Source: Salinimicrobium terrae DSM 17865
Lineage (GTDB): Bacteria; Bacteroidota; Bacteroidia; Flavobacteriales; Flavobacteriaceae
Length of the DNA stretch: 64,000 nucleotides
NCBI RefSeq assembly: GCF_000424665.1
Contig: NZ_AUKI01000017.1
Location: 248,001 to 312,000 of the forward strand
Direction of reading: 5' to 3'
In this document: positions 1-9,029 of the stretch, piece by piece
How positions within the stretch are numbered: the stretch's first letter is position 1
Layout of the letters: each line of letters begins with the position of its first letter
Translations under genes and position numbers: made by a program
Notes under the pieces: model-generated
What the model was told of the DNA's origin: nothing
Database searches by the model: none
What the model saw: only the letters and a program-made list of their open reading frames with translations

Positions 1-1641
1 AGAAGAAATATCATTAGGCGGCAGCGCAGGAATTTTTTATTTGAACAGGAAAAACGCGAAGCAGCCCATCTACATGAAATGGATTTGATGAAAATAAGGT
101 TTTTTACCAATATTAGCCATGAGTTCAAGACCCCGCTTTCACTTATTATTGCTCCTATTGAAAAACTTAAAGCACGGGAGATCAATATAGAAGCCCGGGA
201 ACAGCTGGAAACTATTAATCGTAATGCTAAAAGATTATACGGACTTATCAATGAGATTTTGGATTTGCGCAAGGTTCAGAATACTCCTTTACTATCAACC
301 TCCAGGGGAAATGTTATTGAGTTTGTAGAACAAATTGTTGAATCATTTAAAATCCTGGGAGAAAATAAAAACATTGATCTTAACATCCAATCGGAAACAA
401 AGGAATTTGTAACCTCTTTTGATATGGACAAACTTGATAAGATCCTTTTCAATTTATTGTCCAATGCCTTTAAATTCACCCCTGAACAGGGAATTATTAC
501 CGTAAATTTAAGAATTGCAGACACTGCCACTACCTCCGGTAAAAAACTACTCCAAATTACTATTTCTGATACAGGAATAGGAATTTCAAGTGAGGACCAG
601 GCAAAAATTTTTGACAGATTTTATAAAGTTCCACAGCCGGAAAATTATAACAGGTCTGGAAGTGGGATAGGCCTTTCTCTGGTAAAAGAATTTGTGGAGC
701 TATACGAAGGTACCATTTCAGTACAAAGTGAGCTGGGGAAAGGTTCTGTTTTTTCTCTGAGTATTCCACTTGAAGACCTCCAGTGTCCTGACATGATCCG
801 GGAGGAAACTGGTTCGGGGAATAAAGGGGCCAAAGTCGCGACGGTTAAAGGTGCTGTGGAGTCTATTGAAAACAGCGAAATCCCAAGGTTGTTAATTATA
901 GAGGACGATCAAAACCTACTAACCTATCTAACTAAGAACTTCAATAATTCCTTTAAAGTTTTTGTAGCTGCAAATGGGCAGGATGGATGGAAAAAAGCAT
1001 TGGCAGTTCAGCCAGATTTAATAATTTCAGATTGGTCTATGCCTGTGATGGATGGTACCGAGTTATGTACAAAAATACGCAACGACTCCAGGACCAGACA
1101 TATTCCGTTCATTTTATTAACTGCCCATGCGGATGAAGAAAGTATTCTGTGTGGTTTAAAAACAGGCGTCAGCGACTACATTGTAAAACCTTTCAATCTT
1201 GAAGTACTTCATTCGCGTGTGCAGAATCTTATTTCTCAAAGGAAGTCATTGCAGCAGACTTACAGCAAAAAGATCGAGGTCGCAACAAAAAAGGTGGAGC
1301 TCGAACCCGAAGATGATGCTTTTATGCGCAAAGCTCTTAAAATCATTGACAAGAACATTGGGAATACTGAATTCTCTGTTGAAAAAATGGCAGCCGATTT
1401 GGGCGTAAGCAGGACATTTCTTTATAATAAAATGGTAACAAGGCTGGAGAAATCCCCTCACGAGTTGATTAGGGATATTCGTCTTGACAGGGGCAAAGAA
1501 CTTTTATTGAAAAGTCAGCTCACCATCTCAGAAATAGCATTTGAGGTGGGTTATAACAACCCAAAATATTTCACCAAAAATTACAAGAAGAAATATAACG
1601 TATTACCCTCTGAGGTGAGAGCTCAGGTGCTCTGCAATTAA
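1..1641 (+). CDS. Hybrid two-component system regulator (HTCS), 3' part
   Basis: C-terminal part of a one-polypeptide sensor kinase/response regulator; the reading frame is open from base 1, so the periplasmic sensor (usually a beta-propeller plus Y_Y_Y domain) lies before the window. Seen in order: HisKA with the phospho-accepting His in NISHEFKTPLSL (codon 40 of the window), HATPase with LFNLLSNAFKFTP, SDTGIGIS and GSGIGLSL, a receiver domain with acidic EDD and phospho-acceptor Asp in ISDWSMPVMDG (about codon 344), and a C-terminal AraC-type double helix-turn-helix. HTCS proteins normally sense an oligosaccharide in the periplasm and activate the neighbouring SusC/D operon. It points toward the SusC gene 638 bp downstream, so control of that locus is the natural inference. 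The first internal ATG (base 79) is not a real start because the HisKA helix begins earlier. Confidence 0.93.
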   Translation, partial: RRNIIRRQRRNFLFEQEKREAAHLHEMDLMKIRFFTNISHEFKTPLSLIIAPIEKLKAREINIEAREQLETINRNAKRLYGLINEILDLRKVQNTPLLSTSRGNVIEFVEQIVESFKILGENKNIDLNIQSETKEFVTSFDMDKLDKILFNLLSNAFKFTPEQGIITVNLRIADTATTSGKKLLQITISDTGIGISSEDQAKIFDRFYKVPQPENYNRSGSGIGLSLVKEFVELYEGTISVQSELGKGSVFSLSIPLEDLQCPDMIREETGSGNKGAKVATVKGAVESIENSEIPRLLIIEDDQNLLTYLTKNFNNSFKVFVAANGQDGWKKALAVQPDLIISDWSMPVMDGTELCTKIRNDSRTRHIPFILLTAHADEESILCGLKTGVSDYIVKPFNLEVLHSRVQNLISQRKSLQQTYSKKIEVATKKVELEPEDDAFMRKALKIIDKNIGNTEFSVEKMAADLGVSRTFLYNKMVTRLEKSPHELIRDIRLDRGKELLLKSQLTISEIAFEVGYNNPKYFTKNYKKKYNVLPSEVRAQVLCN

Positions 1642-2279
1642 TTATTATTTCTTTTAAACAGGATTTGTCTTTAAGGCTACTTCTTCCATTTTGCTTTCTT
1701 AAACTCACGTTTAATCTTGATAAGCTGCAATAAATCATACCAGGAACCCAAGGAAGGATTTTGTGGAGCATTTTATTTTTTAGGGAGAGCAATTGAGGAT
1801 TCTGTACCTTCTTTTCACCTATTATAATTAAGATTATCTATCAGAAGAGATTTTCAAGATATTCTTTAATAAGACTTTTTAACCTCCTGCGCAGTCAATA
1901 ATTTCTTGAATAGGGGACAATTTTTTTCAAAAAACGTGGAGTTAAAAATTGACTCAAAAATGGCAGTTCTATAAGAGAATTCGTCAATTTCTGTAACGCC
2001 CTTTAAATTTCTTTTATCATCCGTTAAGAAGAACTCAGGCAAACAAGGGCATCTTTGAATTCATTAATGTTTATAAGGGCTGCAGTGAAAGTCCGTGAAC
2101 AAAAAGTCCTATCATATGATGATTTTATACTCTTATTTAAGGAGGGCATTGTGGACATTGCATCTAATTTAATAGATAAAGCGAAATCGTTTACGTTGAA
2201 TGCAATATCAACCAAATCGAACCAAAAGACAATCAAAAAAAATCTAAACAATTAAATGCTTTATTAAACCTTATGTAAA
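1642..2279. other. 638-bp intergenic region before the first SusC gene
   Basis: Holds no convincing gene. A 66-codon frame at 2055-2255 lacks a recognisable domain and a clear ribosome-binding site. I found no exact TAnnTTTG element, which fits an operon dependent on the HTCS activator. A partly decayed copy of the TCAAAAATGNCATTTTTGA palindrome lies at 1954-1970. The operator of the HTCS should be in this stretch but I could not identify it. Confidence 0.5.
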
Positions 2280-5200
2280 ATGAAGAAAAAAACTTTCACC
2301 AAATTGGGATTATTTAAAAGCTGCCTGGCCCTTCTTATAGGGTTTCTCTCAGTTTCTCCCGTTTGGGCTCAACAGAATACCGTCACCGGGACGGTATCCG
2401 GTTCTGATGGTTTGCCTATTCCTGGAGTTAATGTAATGGTAAAGGGCACCACTACCGGTACCACCACTAATTTTGACGGTTATTATGAAATTGATGTCGC
2501 ACCAAATGCAGCATTAATTTTTAGCTATGTGGGATTTCAAACTCAGGAAATTCCTGTAAATGATCTTACCGAAATCAATGTTGTTTTGGAATTCGCTACA
2601 TCTGAGCTTGATGAGATCGTTGTCATTGGGTACGGAACCCAGAGAAAGGCGCTGGTCACCGGTGCCAGTGTCCAGGTGGACGGGGAAGACTTACAGAATA
2701 GAAGTACAACAAGCCCTTTGCAGGCTTTGCAGGGTCAAACTCCCGGGGTGCAAATCACTTCGACTTCTGGACAGCCGGGCTCTGGTCTTAATGTGAATAT
2801 CAGGGGATTGGGATCTACTGGTAGCAACAATCCTCTTTATGTGGTGGATGGAGTATTAACAGGAGATATCTCTTACCTCAACAGTGCCGATATTGAGTCA
2901 ATTTCCATTCTTAAAGATGCGGCCTCGGCTGCTATTTATGGATCCCAAGCATCCAACGGGGTGGTTTTGGTAACCACTCGGGGAGGTAGAAAAAATTCTT
3001 CAAGAATTACTTTTGACTCCTATTATGGCGTCCAAAATGTAGAGAACCAAATAGAAATTCTTGACCCTTATGAGTACGGTGTTATTACCAATGAGGCGGC
3101 GCTGAATATGGGCAGGTCAGCAATTTTTAGCCCCGAGGATCTTGCTGAAATGGGAGAAGGTGTGGATTGGATAGATGAAATGCTGGTAGATGATGCAGTA
3201 ACTCAGAACTATATTATAGGTTTTTCCGGAGGTAGCGAAATTTCTACTTTTTCTTCCTCTCTTGCTTATACACAGGAAGAAGGTATTGTGGGAGGTGAGG
3301 ATTTTTCGAATTACGAAAGGGTCAACTTCAGGTTCAATTCAGAACATGAAATGTTTGACGGGTTAGTTACTTTTGGCGAAAACCTCACCTTTTCATATAT
3401 CAACAGCAACGGGATTGCGGTTGGAAACCAATATAATAACACCCTTCGTGCAGCTTTCGGGACAACATCATTACTCCCAATGTATGATGAAGAAGGAAAT
3501 TACTTCAACACCAGAGGTTCCGGTGAAATTTTGACAGGAGTGAGCAATCCATACGCAGCCATGGTGTACAATAACCAGAACGAGAACAACTCCCAGAAAC
3601 TCCTTGGTAACGTTTACGCCGAAATCGAATTATTAGATGAATTAAGATTCAGGACCAGCCTTGGGTTGGATTATTTCGCAGGTGAAGGTCATTCTTACTT
3701 GCCTATATACGATCTTTCTGTTTATGCTTTTAGAGACAGGGACAGGGTGTATCAAAACCAGAGTAAAGGATATTCCCTTTTATTCGATAATCTTCTTACT
3801 TATAAGTTTGATTTAGCAGATGACCACCTTTTTGAAGTAATGGCCGGTACATCGGCCTATAAATTTCAGGGAACCTATATGAGTGGTACCAATGTCGACT
3901 TGATTTTCGATGATCTAAGACGTGCATGGCTTGATAACGCAAGAAGTAATGAAAGTGCACAAATGGATATAGGTGGTGGGCCATATGATGAAAATATGAG
4001 GATGTCCTATTTTGGAAGACTTAATTACAACTATAAGGATAAGTATCTTTTAAACACCACTTTTAGGGCAGATGGTTCTTCTAATTTTGCAGAAGGTAAC
4101 AGGTGGGGTTATTTTCCATCTATTTCTGTGGGATGGATCGCTTCAGCCGAAGATTTCCTTGTAAATTCTGATGTAATCAGTTACTTGAAATTCCGTGCCA
4201 GCTGGGGACAGGTGGGAAATCAAAATTCAAGTGCTTTCCAATACCTTTCTCCGGTAAGTTTTAATAATATAAATTACATCTTCGGAAATGAAGAGGGGGT
4301 ACTTACTTCGGGAGCTTTCCCCAGTAGACTACCAAACCCAGATTTACAATGGGAAACCTCTGAACAGACCAACTTTGGTGTTGACGCACGTTTATTCCAG
4401 AATACCCTTAGCCTTACTCTGGATCTTTACGAAAAAACCACTGAAGGCTGGCTTATAGTAGCTCCTGTTCCTGCCACAGCCGGTGCCGATGCGCCTTTTA
4501 TTAATGGAGGTGACGTTACCAACAGAGGGGTGGAACTTGCAATATCGTTTAATAACAGTGTGGGTGATTTCAATTATAATATAGGTGTTAATGGAGCATA
4601 CAACCAGAATGAAGTGGGTAACATTCCTACACCGGATGGAATAATTCACGGTGAGACAAACCAATTGTTTGACAACGCGCCCGAATTCTACCGTGCAGAA
4701 AGTGGTTACCCACTGGGATACTTCTGGGGACTTGAAACCGGAGGAATTTTCCAAACCGAGGAACAGATCAATAATTATGTAGCAAACGGAAGGCTTATTC
4801 AACCGAACGCGCAGCCGGGAGATGTTATTTACATTGACCAGAATAATGACGGGGTTATAAATGACCTGGACAAGTTAGATATTGGAGATCCTAATCCAGA
4901 CCTTACCTATGGTTTCAATTTTAATGTTGAGTATAAAGGCCTTGATTTTACGCTCCTCGCCAATGGAGTGGCAGGAAACCAACTTGTGCAGTCATACAGG
5001 AATCAAACCAGTCAATTTGCCAACTACACAACTGCAATTCTAGAGCGTTGGACTGGACCGGGTTCATCAAATACAGTTCCCCGGGTGACTTTGGATAACA
5101 GGAATTATGCAAATTTTTCGGATCTTTATGTACAGGACGGGGATTTCTTGAGAATTAGCAACGTAACCCTGGGATACGACTTTGCACAACTTACAGATGA

Positions 5201-5390
5201 GTTTAAGGTTGACAAATTACGCCTTTATTTATCTGGTTTAAATCTTTACACTTTTACCGAATACAACGGTATGGATCCCGAAGTAGGATACGGTATCTCA
5301 TCAGATAACTTTTCATTCTCCTCTGGAGTTGATCTGGGATATTATCCACGACCTAGAACTTTATTAGTAGGACTAAACGTAACATTTTAA
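2280..5390 (+). CDS. SusC-like TonB-dependent outer-membrane transporter (xyloglucan locus)
   Basis: 1036-residue outer-membrane receptor that would import oligosaccharides using TonB energy. A signal peptide ends at about residue 30 (SVSPVWA/QQ). It is followed by a carboxypeptidase-regulatory-like domain (about 35-110, with GLPIPGVNVMVKGT and NFDGYYEI), the SusC signature DEIVVIGYGTQ, a plug domain (LQALQGQTPGV, NIRGLGS, YVVDGV, SILKDAASAAIYG) and a long beta-barrel ending in an aromatic residue (VGLNVTF), as expected for barrel insertion. The ATG at 2280 follows an A-rich leader. The SusD gene starts 11 bp after the stop. Specificity cannot be read from the protein; the enzymes downstream suggest xyloglucan oligosaccharides. 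The SusC at 34694 is a clear paralog with the same layout. Confidence 0.95.
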   Translation: MKKKTFTKLGLFKSCLALLIGFLSVSPVWAQQNTVTGTVSGSDGLPIPGVNVMVKGTTTGTTTNFDGYYEIDVAPNAALIFSYVGFQTQEIPVNDLTEINVVLEFATSELDEIVVIGYGTQRKALVTGASVQVDGEDLQNRSTTSPLQALQGQTPGVQITSTSGQPGSGLNVNIRGLGSTGSNNPLYVVDGVLTGDISYLNSADIESISILKDAASAAIYGSQASNGVVLVTTRGGRKNSSRITFDSYYGVQNVENQIEILDPYEYGVITNEAALNMGRSAIFSPEDLAEMGEGVDWIDEMLVDDAVTQNYIIGFSGGSEISTFSSSLAYTQEEGIVGGEDFSNYERVNFRFNSEHEMFDGLVTFGENLTFSYINSNGIAVGNQYNNTLRAAFGTTSLLPMYDEEGNYFNTRGSGEILTGVSNPYAAMVYNNQNENNSQKLLGNVYAEIELLDELRFRTSLGLDYFAGEGHSYLPIYDLSVYAFRDRDRVYQNQSKGYSLLFDNLLTYKFDLADDHLFEVMAGTSAYKFQGTYMSGTNVDLIFDDLRRAWLDNARSNESAQMDIGGGPYDENMRMSYFGRLNYNYKDKYLLNTTFRADGSSNFAEGNRWGYFPSISVGWIASAEDFLVNSDVISYLKFRASWGQVGNQNSSAFQYLSPVSFNNINYIFGNEEGVLTSGAFPSRLPNPDLQWETSEQTNFGVDARLFQNTLSLTLDLYEKTTEGWLIVAPVPATAGADAPFINGGDVTNRGVELAISFNNSVGDFNYNIGVNGAYNQNEVGNIPTPDGIIHGETNQLFDNAPEFYRAESGYPLGYFWGLETGGIFQTEEQINNYVANGRLIQPNAQPGDVIYIDQNNDGVINDLDKLDIGDPNPDLTYGFNFNVEYKGLDFTLLANGVAGNQLVQSYRNQTSQFANYTTAILERWTGPGSSNTVPRVTLDNRNYANFSDLYVQDGDFLRISNVTLGYDFAQLTDEFKVDKLRLYLSGLNLYTFTEYNGMDPEVGYGISSDNFSFSSGVDLGYYPRPRTLLVGLNVTF

Positions 5391-5401
5391 TAAAAAAAAG
5401 C

Positions 5402-6991
5402 ATGAAAAGATTTAAAATTCCTTTCTTATTACTGCTCGGATTGCTCACAACGGTATCCTGCTCAAAGGATTTTCTTGATGCAGAACCTCTAACAGTACAA
5501 ACCGATGCGAACTTTTATCAAACTCCCGAGGATGCATTCGCTGCTCTGGTAGGTGCTTATGATGGAATGCAGGCTGCCGTGGGAGGCGTAGCGGGATTGA
5601 GTTATCCCGTGGCCAGTATGGTATTATCAGACAACATGTATGGAGGTGTGGGAAATGCAGACCCATTTAATTTCCAGGCTGTAGACGAATTTGACATTAG
5701 TCGTGCCCCAACCTTCGCAAATCTATATGAACCATTATGGATTGCATATTATCGGGCGATCTACCGTTCCAATGTTTTGATTAGCAAAATGGACCAGATT
5801 GACTGGAGTGAAGATCCGGATCTACGCACACGATATGAAGCTGAAGCTCGTTTCATTAGGGCTTACATGTACTTCCAGATGGTAAAACTATGGGAGAATG
5901 TGCCACTATTAACAGAGCCTAATCCTGAAATTGTTCCACCGGCCACTCCAGATGAAATCTACGCTGTAATTGCAGAAGACCTTCTTTTTGGTGCCGAGAA
6001 TCTTCCTATGGAGGATTACACTGCAATAGATGCAGGGAGAATCGATGTATGGGCTGCGAAATCTATGTTGGCACGGGTATACCTCTATTATACCGGTTAT
6101 TACAGTCAACCTGATCTTGTCGGAATGGTGAGCCAGGCCGAAGTGCTTGCACATCTTGAAGATGTGATTGAGAATAGTGGTCATGGACTGGTCCCTGAAT
6201 ATGCCCAGCTTTGGCCTGCAGCTTCTCTGGAAGATTTTGCCGGAGAAAATAATCAGGAGATTGTATTTTCAGTGAAACATACCTTCACAAGTGATTATAA
6301 TGGAAATACAGATGGTAATCACTGGATGGTCATGCTGGGAATGAGAGAATTCACTCATTACCCATACGCAAACGGTTGGGGAATCACCGTTACTCCTGAG
6401 CTTTACAATGCCTATCCTGACGGTGACAAGCGTAAAGAAGCCTCTATTATTGCAATCGAAGAAGAAGATATTCCATTTGATAAAATTGAAAATCAGCGGG
6501 AATATACCGGTTACTACACGAAGAAGTACACTCCAATGGCCACTGAAGACGGTGGAAGCCTTGCTGTGGAACTTGGTGGAACCGATTTTCAAATTGGTCA
6601 ATACCAGGATTTCTATGTCATTCGGTATGCAGATGTACTACTTATGGCTGCAGAACTGGGAAGTGCAAATGCACAAAGCTACTTTGACCAGGTGAGGGAA
6701 CGTGCTTACGGGGATGATTTCAATTCTTTGGCTGTGACTCTTGAGGGCATCCAGAGAGAAAGAAGACTTGAATTCGCCCTCGAAGGAATCCGTTACTGGG
6801 ATCTGCTGAGAAGAGGAGTTGAAGAAGCTGCTGAAGAACTGGCGGTAAGTACGACCCTCCTTAATGGTGGTATTGAGGTGCAAAAAACAATTTCTGCATC
6901 AAATGTTATAACCACAAGGGGGTTGCAACAAATTCCCAATAATCAAATAACCTTGTCAGATGGTGTACTGGTGCAAAATCCAGGTTGGTAG
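5402..6991 (+). CDS. SusD-like glycan-binding lipoprotein (xyloglucan locus)
   Basis: 529-residue RagB/SusD family protein, the surface lid of the SusC transporter. A lipoprotein signal ends at Cys20 (LLTTVSC/SKDFL) and is followed by the typical FLDAEPL start. The family's TPR-like helical core is recognisable from EARFIRAYMYFQMVKLWENVPLLTE (cited in part: RFIRAYMYF), and the C-terminal segment has RERRLEFALEGIRYWDLLRRG and the PNNQI ending. Length is normal for the family (500-600). It sits 11 bp after susC and 26 bp before the third lipoprotein gene, so the three are almost certainly co-transcribed. Ligand specificity is inferred from the neighbours only. Confidence 0.95.
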   Translation: MKRFKIPFLLLLGLLTTVSCSKDFLDAEPLTVQTDANFYQTPEDAFAALVGAYDGMQAAVGGVAGLSYPVASMVLSDNMYGGVGNADPFNFQAVDEFDISRAPTFANLYEPLWIAYYRAIYRSNVLISKMDQIDWSEDPDLRTRYEAEARFIRAYMYFQMVKLWENVPLLTEPNPEIVPPATPDEIYAVIAEDLLFGAENLPMEDYTAIDAGRIDVWAAKSMLARVYLYYTGYYSQPDLVGMVSQAEVLAHLEDVIENSGHGLVPEYAQLWPAASLEDFAGENNQEIVFSVKHTFTSDYNGNTDGNHWMVMLGMREFTHYPYANGWGITVTPELYNAYPDGDKRKEASIIAIEEEDIPFDKIENQREYTGYYTKKYTPMATEDGGSLAVELGGTDFQIGQYQDFYVIRYADVLLMAAELGSANAQSYFDQVRERAYGDDFNSLAVTLEGIQRERRLEFALEGIRYWDLLRRGVEEAAEELAVSTTLLNGGIEVQKTISASNVITTRGLQQIPNNQITLSDGVLVQNPGW

Positions 6992-7017
6992 ACTAATTAT
7001 CCTAAACTGAAATTATC

Positions 7018-8886
7018 ATGAAAAAAATAAAAGGAATTTTAAGTTTCCTCCTGGTGTCAACGCTGGTTTTCACAGCCTGTCAGCCAGATGAGTACAGTCT
7101 GGGGGAGACTTTGGACCCCTCACAAATAGATTTTGAAGTCATTCAGGATTATGATATCGATCCGGGAGGGAACACTGTCATTCTAAAATTTAATACACCG
7201 GGAGCAACACCCGTGTGGAACTATGGAACGGGGAGATCAACCAGTGTTGTTGATACTATACGCTTTGCTTTCCAGGGAGAATATGTTATTGATCTGGATG
7301 TGATCACTCAAGGGGGTGTGGTAGATATGGAACCCGTCACTGTGACTGTAACCGAAGATAATCTTAGTTATGTGAACGATCCATTATGGACAGACCTTAC
7401 CGGTGGTGTGGGAGAATCTAAAACCTGGTATCTTGACCTTAATGAAAATGGCGAATCCATTTACTTCGCCGGACCTCTGTATTTCTATGGAACAGACAAT
7501 GGATGGCTTGCAGGAGGTATTGATGGTTGCTATGAAGAAGGTGGTGATTGCTGGAACTGGCAACCAGATTGGGCCGGTAACCAATGGCTAATGCCTGCGG
7601 GAGATTATGGATCTATGACCTTTAGCCTTGAAGGTGGACCATTTGTTACTGTAGATCATAACATGCTGCCGGCTCTGGGAGAACAAACAGGATCTTTTTA
7701 CCTTGACAGGAATAGTTATACTTTATCTCTTACCGATGCCGAAATCCTGCACAACGAGAGCAATGATGCGTGCGTTGACGACTGGGGTAACATTAGAGTT
7801 TTCTCTCTTACAGAAGATACAATGCAACTCGGAGTCCTAAGGCGTGACGACTGCGATGGTGCTGCCATGCTCGTTTACAACTTTATTTCTGAAGAATATA
7901 AAGAAAATTACGTTCCGGTAGTTGAGGAGCCTACTATAGATGAAGGCTTTGATCCCGAATTTGCACCAGGTGAACTATTGCAAATGTTGACCGGCGGACC
8001 TTCTTCCGGAAGATATTGGGAGCTTGATGCCAGTGGAAATCCTGTAGACTGGCTGGCTTCAGGAATTGGATGGACAGAAAGTGCCGACAGCTCCAGAGAT
8101 TGGGGTTGGAATGCAGATTGGGACGCAATGGCCGAAGGCTCCTGGATCAGGTTTGATCAATGGGGAGCTCAAACGTACACCAAATATAAGGATGGGCTTG
8201 AAACCTCCGGAACCTTCACCATTAATGAAGAAACCAACGAGGTTATTCTTGAAGAAGGAATGAGTCTTCTTGGGGTGGAAGGCCACTGGATGAGCCCTGC
8301 TACTAACGTTATCAAAGTTGTAAAGGCTTATGACGATTTCGAGACCAGGGGAATCTGGTTCGGTACCAGCTACAACAGCGAGACTGACGAATGGTTAGTT
8401 TTCCATTACATTTTAGGAAGTGACGGTGGCGACGGAAATGGAAATGGTAATGGTGATGGAGACGGTAACTCACAACCCACAGGATTAGATTTTGACAATT
8501 CCAAATTAGTAATTGGTGATCTTGAAGAGAATGGTAATCTTCGTCTGGAATTATTTAATGAGTATGGGTCTACCATGAATGATCCCGGTTTAGACCGCTC
8601 CCAAGTAGCTTTCAGTGACAGGATAGAAGTAACTTTCACCTTGAATGGAATCCCCACCACAGAGTCTTATGATGCAAAAATTTATTTTGCTGATGCCGAT
8701 TGGTCTCCTCAGGGAGATGGAAATATTACAACTGTTAATGGAGATGGCACCTACACCGTAACCTTTGAAGCATCAAGTGCAGCTCAGGGAGCAATGGTTT
8801 TTGTCATAGATGTGGTTGGTTTAGCTGCAGATATAACCGATATGGATGCAGTCTCAGCTACCATTGAAGAAATTGTAATGTTTTAA
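7018..8886 (+). CDS. Multi-module surface glycan-binding lipoprotein (SusE/F position, xyloglucan locus)
   Basis: 622 residues, no enzymatic motif recognised. Seen: lipoprotein signal to Cys21 (LVFTAC), a PKD/Ig-like domain (about 35-112), then two diverged copies of one module (about 122-295 and 318-466). Each copy begins with a leucine-threonine-glycine-glycine turn and a Trp/Leu-Asp strand (LTGGVGESKTWYLD; LTGGPSSGRYWELD) and is very rich in Trp, Gly and Asp. A Gly/Asn/Asp linker (about 467-487) leads to a separate C-terminal beta domain (about 490-622). Gene position directly after susD matches the surface glycan-binding proteins of other loci, so glycan capture at the cell surface is the likely role. 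The lipoprotein at 39666 shares the N-terminal domain and one copy of the module. Confidence 0.8.
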   Translation: MKKIKGILSFLLVSTLVFTACQPDEYSLGETLDPSQIDFEVIQDYDIDPGGNTVILKFNTPGATPVWNYGTGRSTSVVDTIRFAFQGEYVIDLDVITQGGVVDMEPVTVTVTEDNLSYVNDPLWTDLTGGVGESKTWYLDLNENGESIYFAGPLYFYGTDNGWLAGGIDGCYEEGGDCWNWQPDWAGNQWLMPAGDYGSMTFSLEGGPFVTVDHNMLPALGEQTGSFYLDRNSYTLSLTDAEILHNESNDACVDDWGNIRVFSLTEDTMQLGVLRRDDCDGAAMLVYNFISEEYKENYVPVVEEPTIDEGFDPEFAPGELLQMLTGGPSSGRYWELDASGNPVDWLASGIGWTESADSSRDWGWNADWDAMAEGSWIRFDQWGAQTYTKYKDGLETSGTFTINEETNEVILEEGMSLLGVEGHWMSPATNVIKVVKAYDDFETRGIWFGTSYNSETDEWLVFHYILGSDGGDGNGNGNGDGDGNSQPTGLDFDNSKLVIGDLEENGNLRLELFNEYGSTMNDPGLDRSQVAFSDRIEVTFTLNGIPTTESYDAKIYFADADWSPQGDGNITTVNGDGTYTVTFEASSAAQGAMVFVIDVVGLAADITDMDAVSATIEEIVMF

Positions 8887-8926
8887 TCGGGTGATTCCCT
8901 TATAAAATGCTTAAATGCTGAAATTA

Positions 8927-8966
8927 AAAGAAAGAAGTTTTACAAATCTAAGGCTTCTTTCTTTTT
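8927..8966 (+). terminator. Hairpin between surface-binding gene and enzymes
   Basis: Perfect 11-bp stem (8927-8937 with 8954-8964; AAAGAAAGAAG pairs with CTTCTTTCTTT) and a 16-nt loop, 40 bp after the lipoprotein stop codon. The T-run after the stem is short, so it may be a leaky terminator or an mRNA-stabilising 3' end rather than a full stop. Confidence 0.5.
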
Positions 8967-9029
8967 GCTTCGGCTTACCAATATGAAGTCGGGTTTTTCT
9001 GAAAAGACCTTTTCTTAAATTAAATTTTG

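Noticed and set aside
2055-2255. 66-codon open frame upstream of the first susC
   Set aside because: No domain, no clear ribosome-binding site, and it lies in a region expected to be regulatory; a small real gene cannot be excluded but is not supported.
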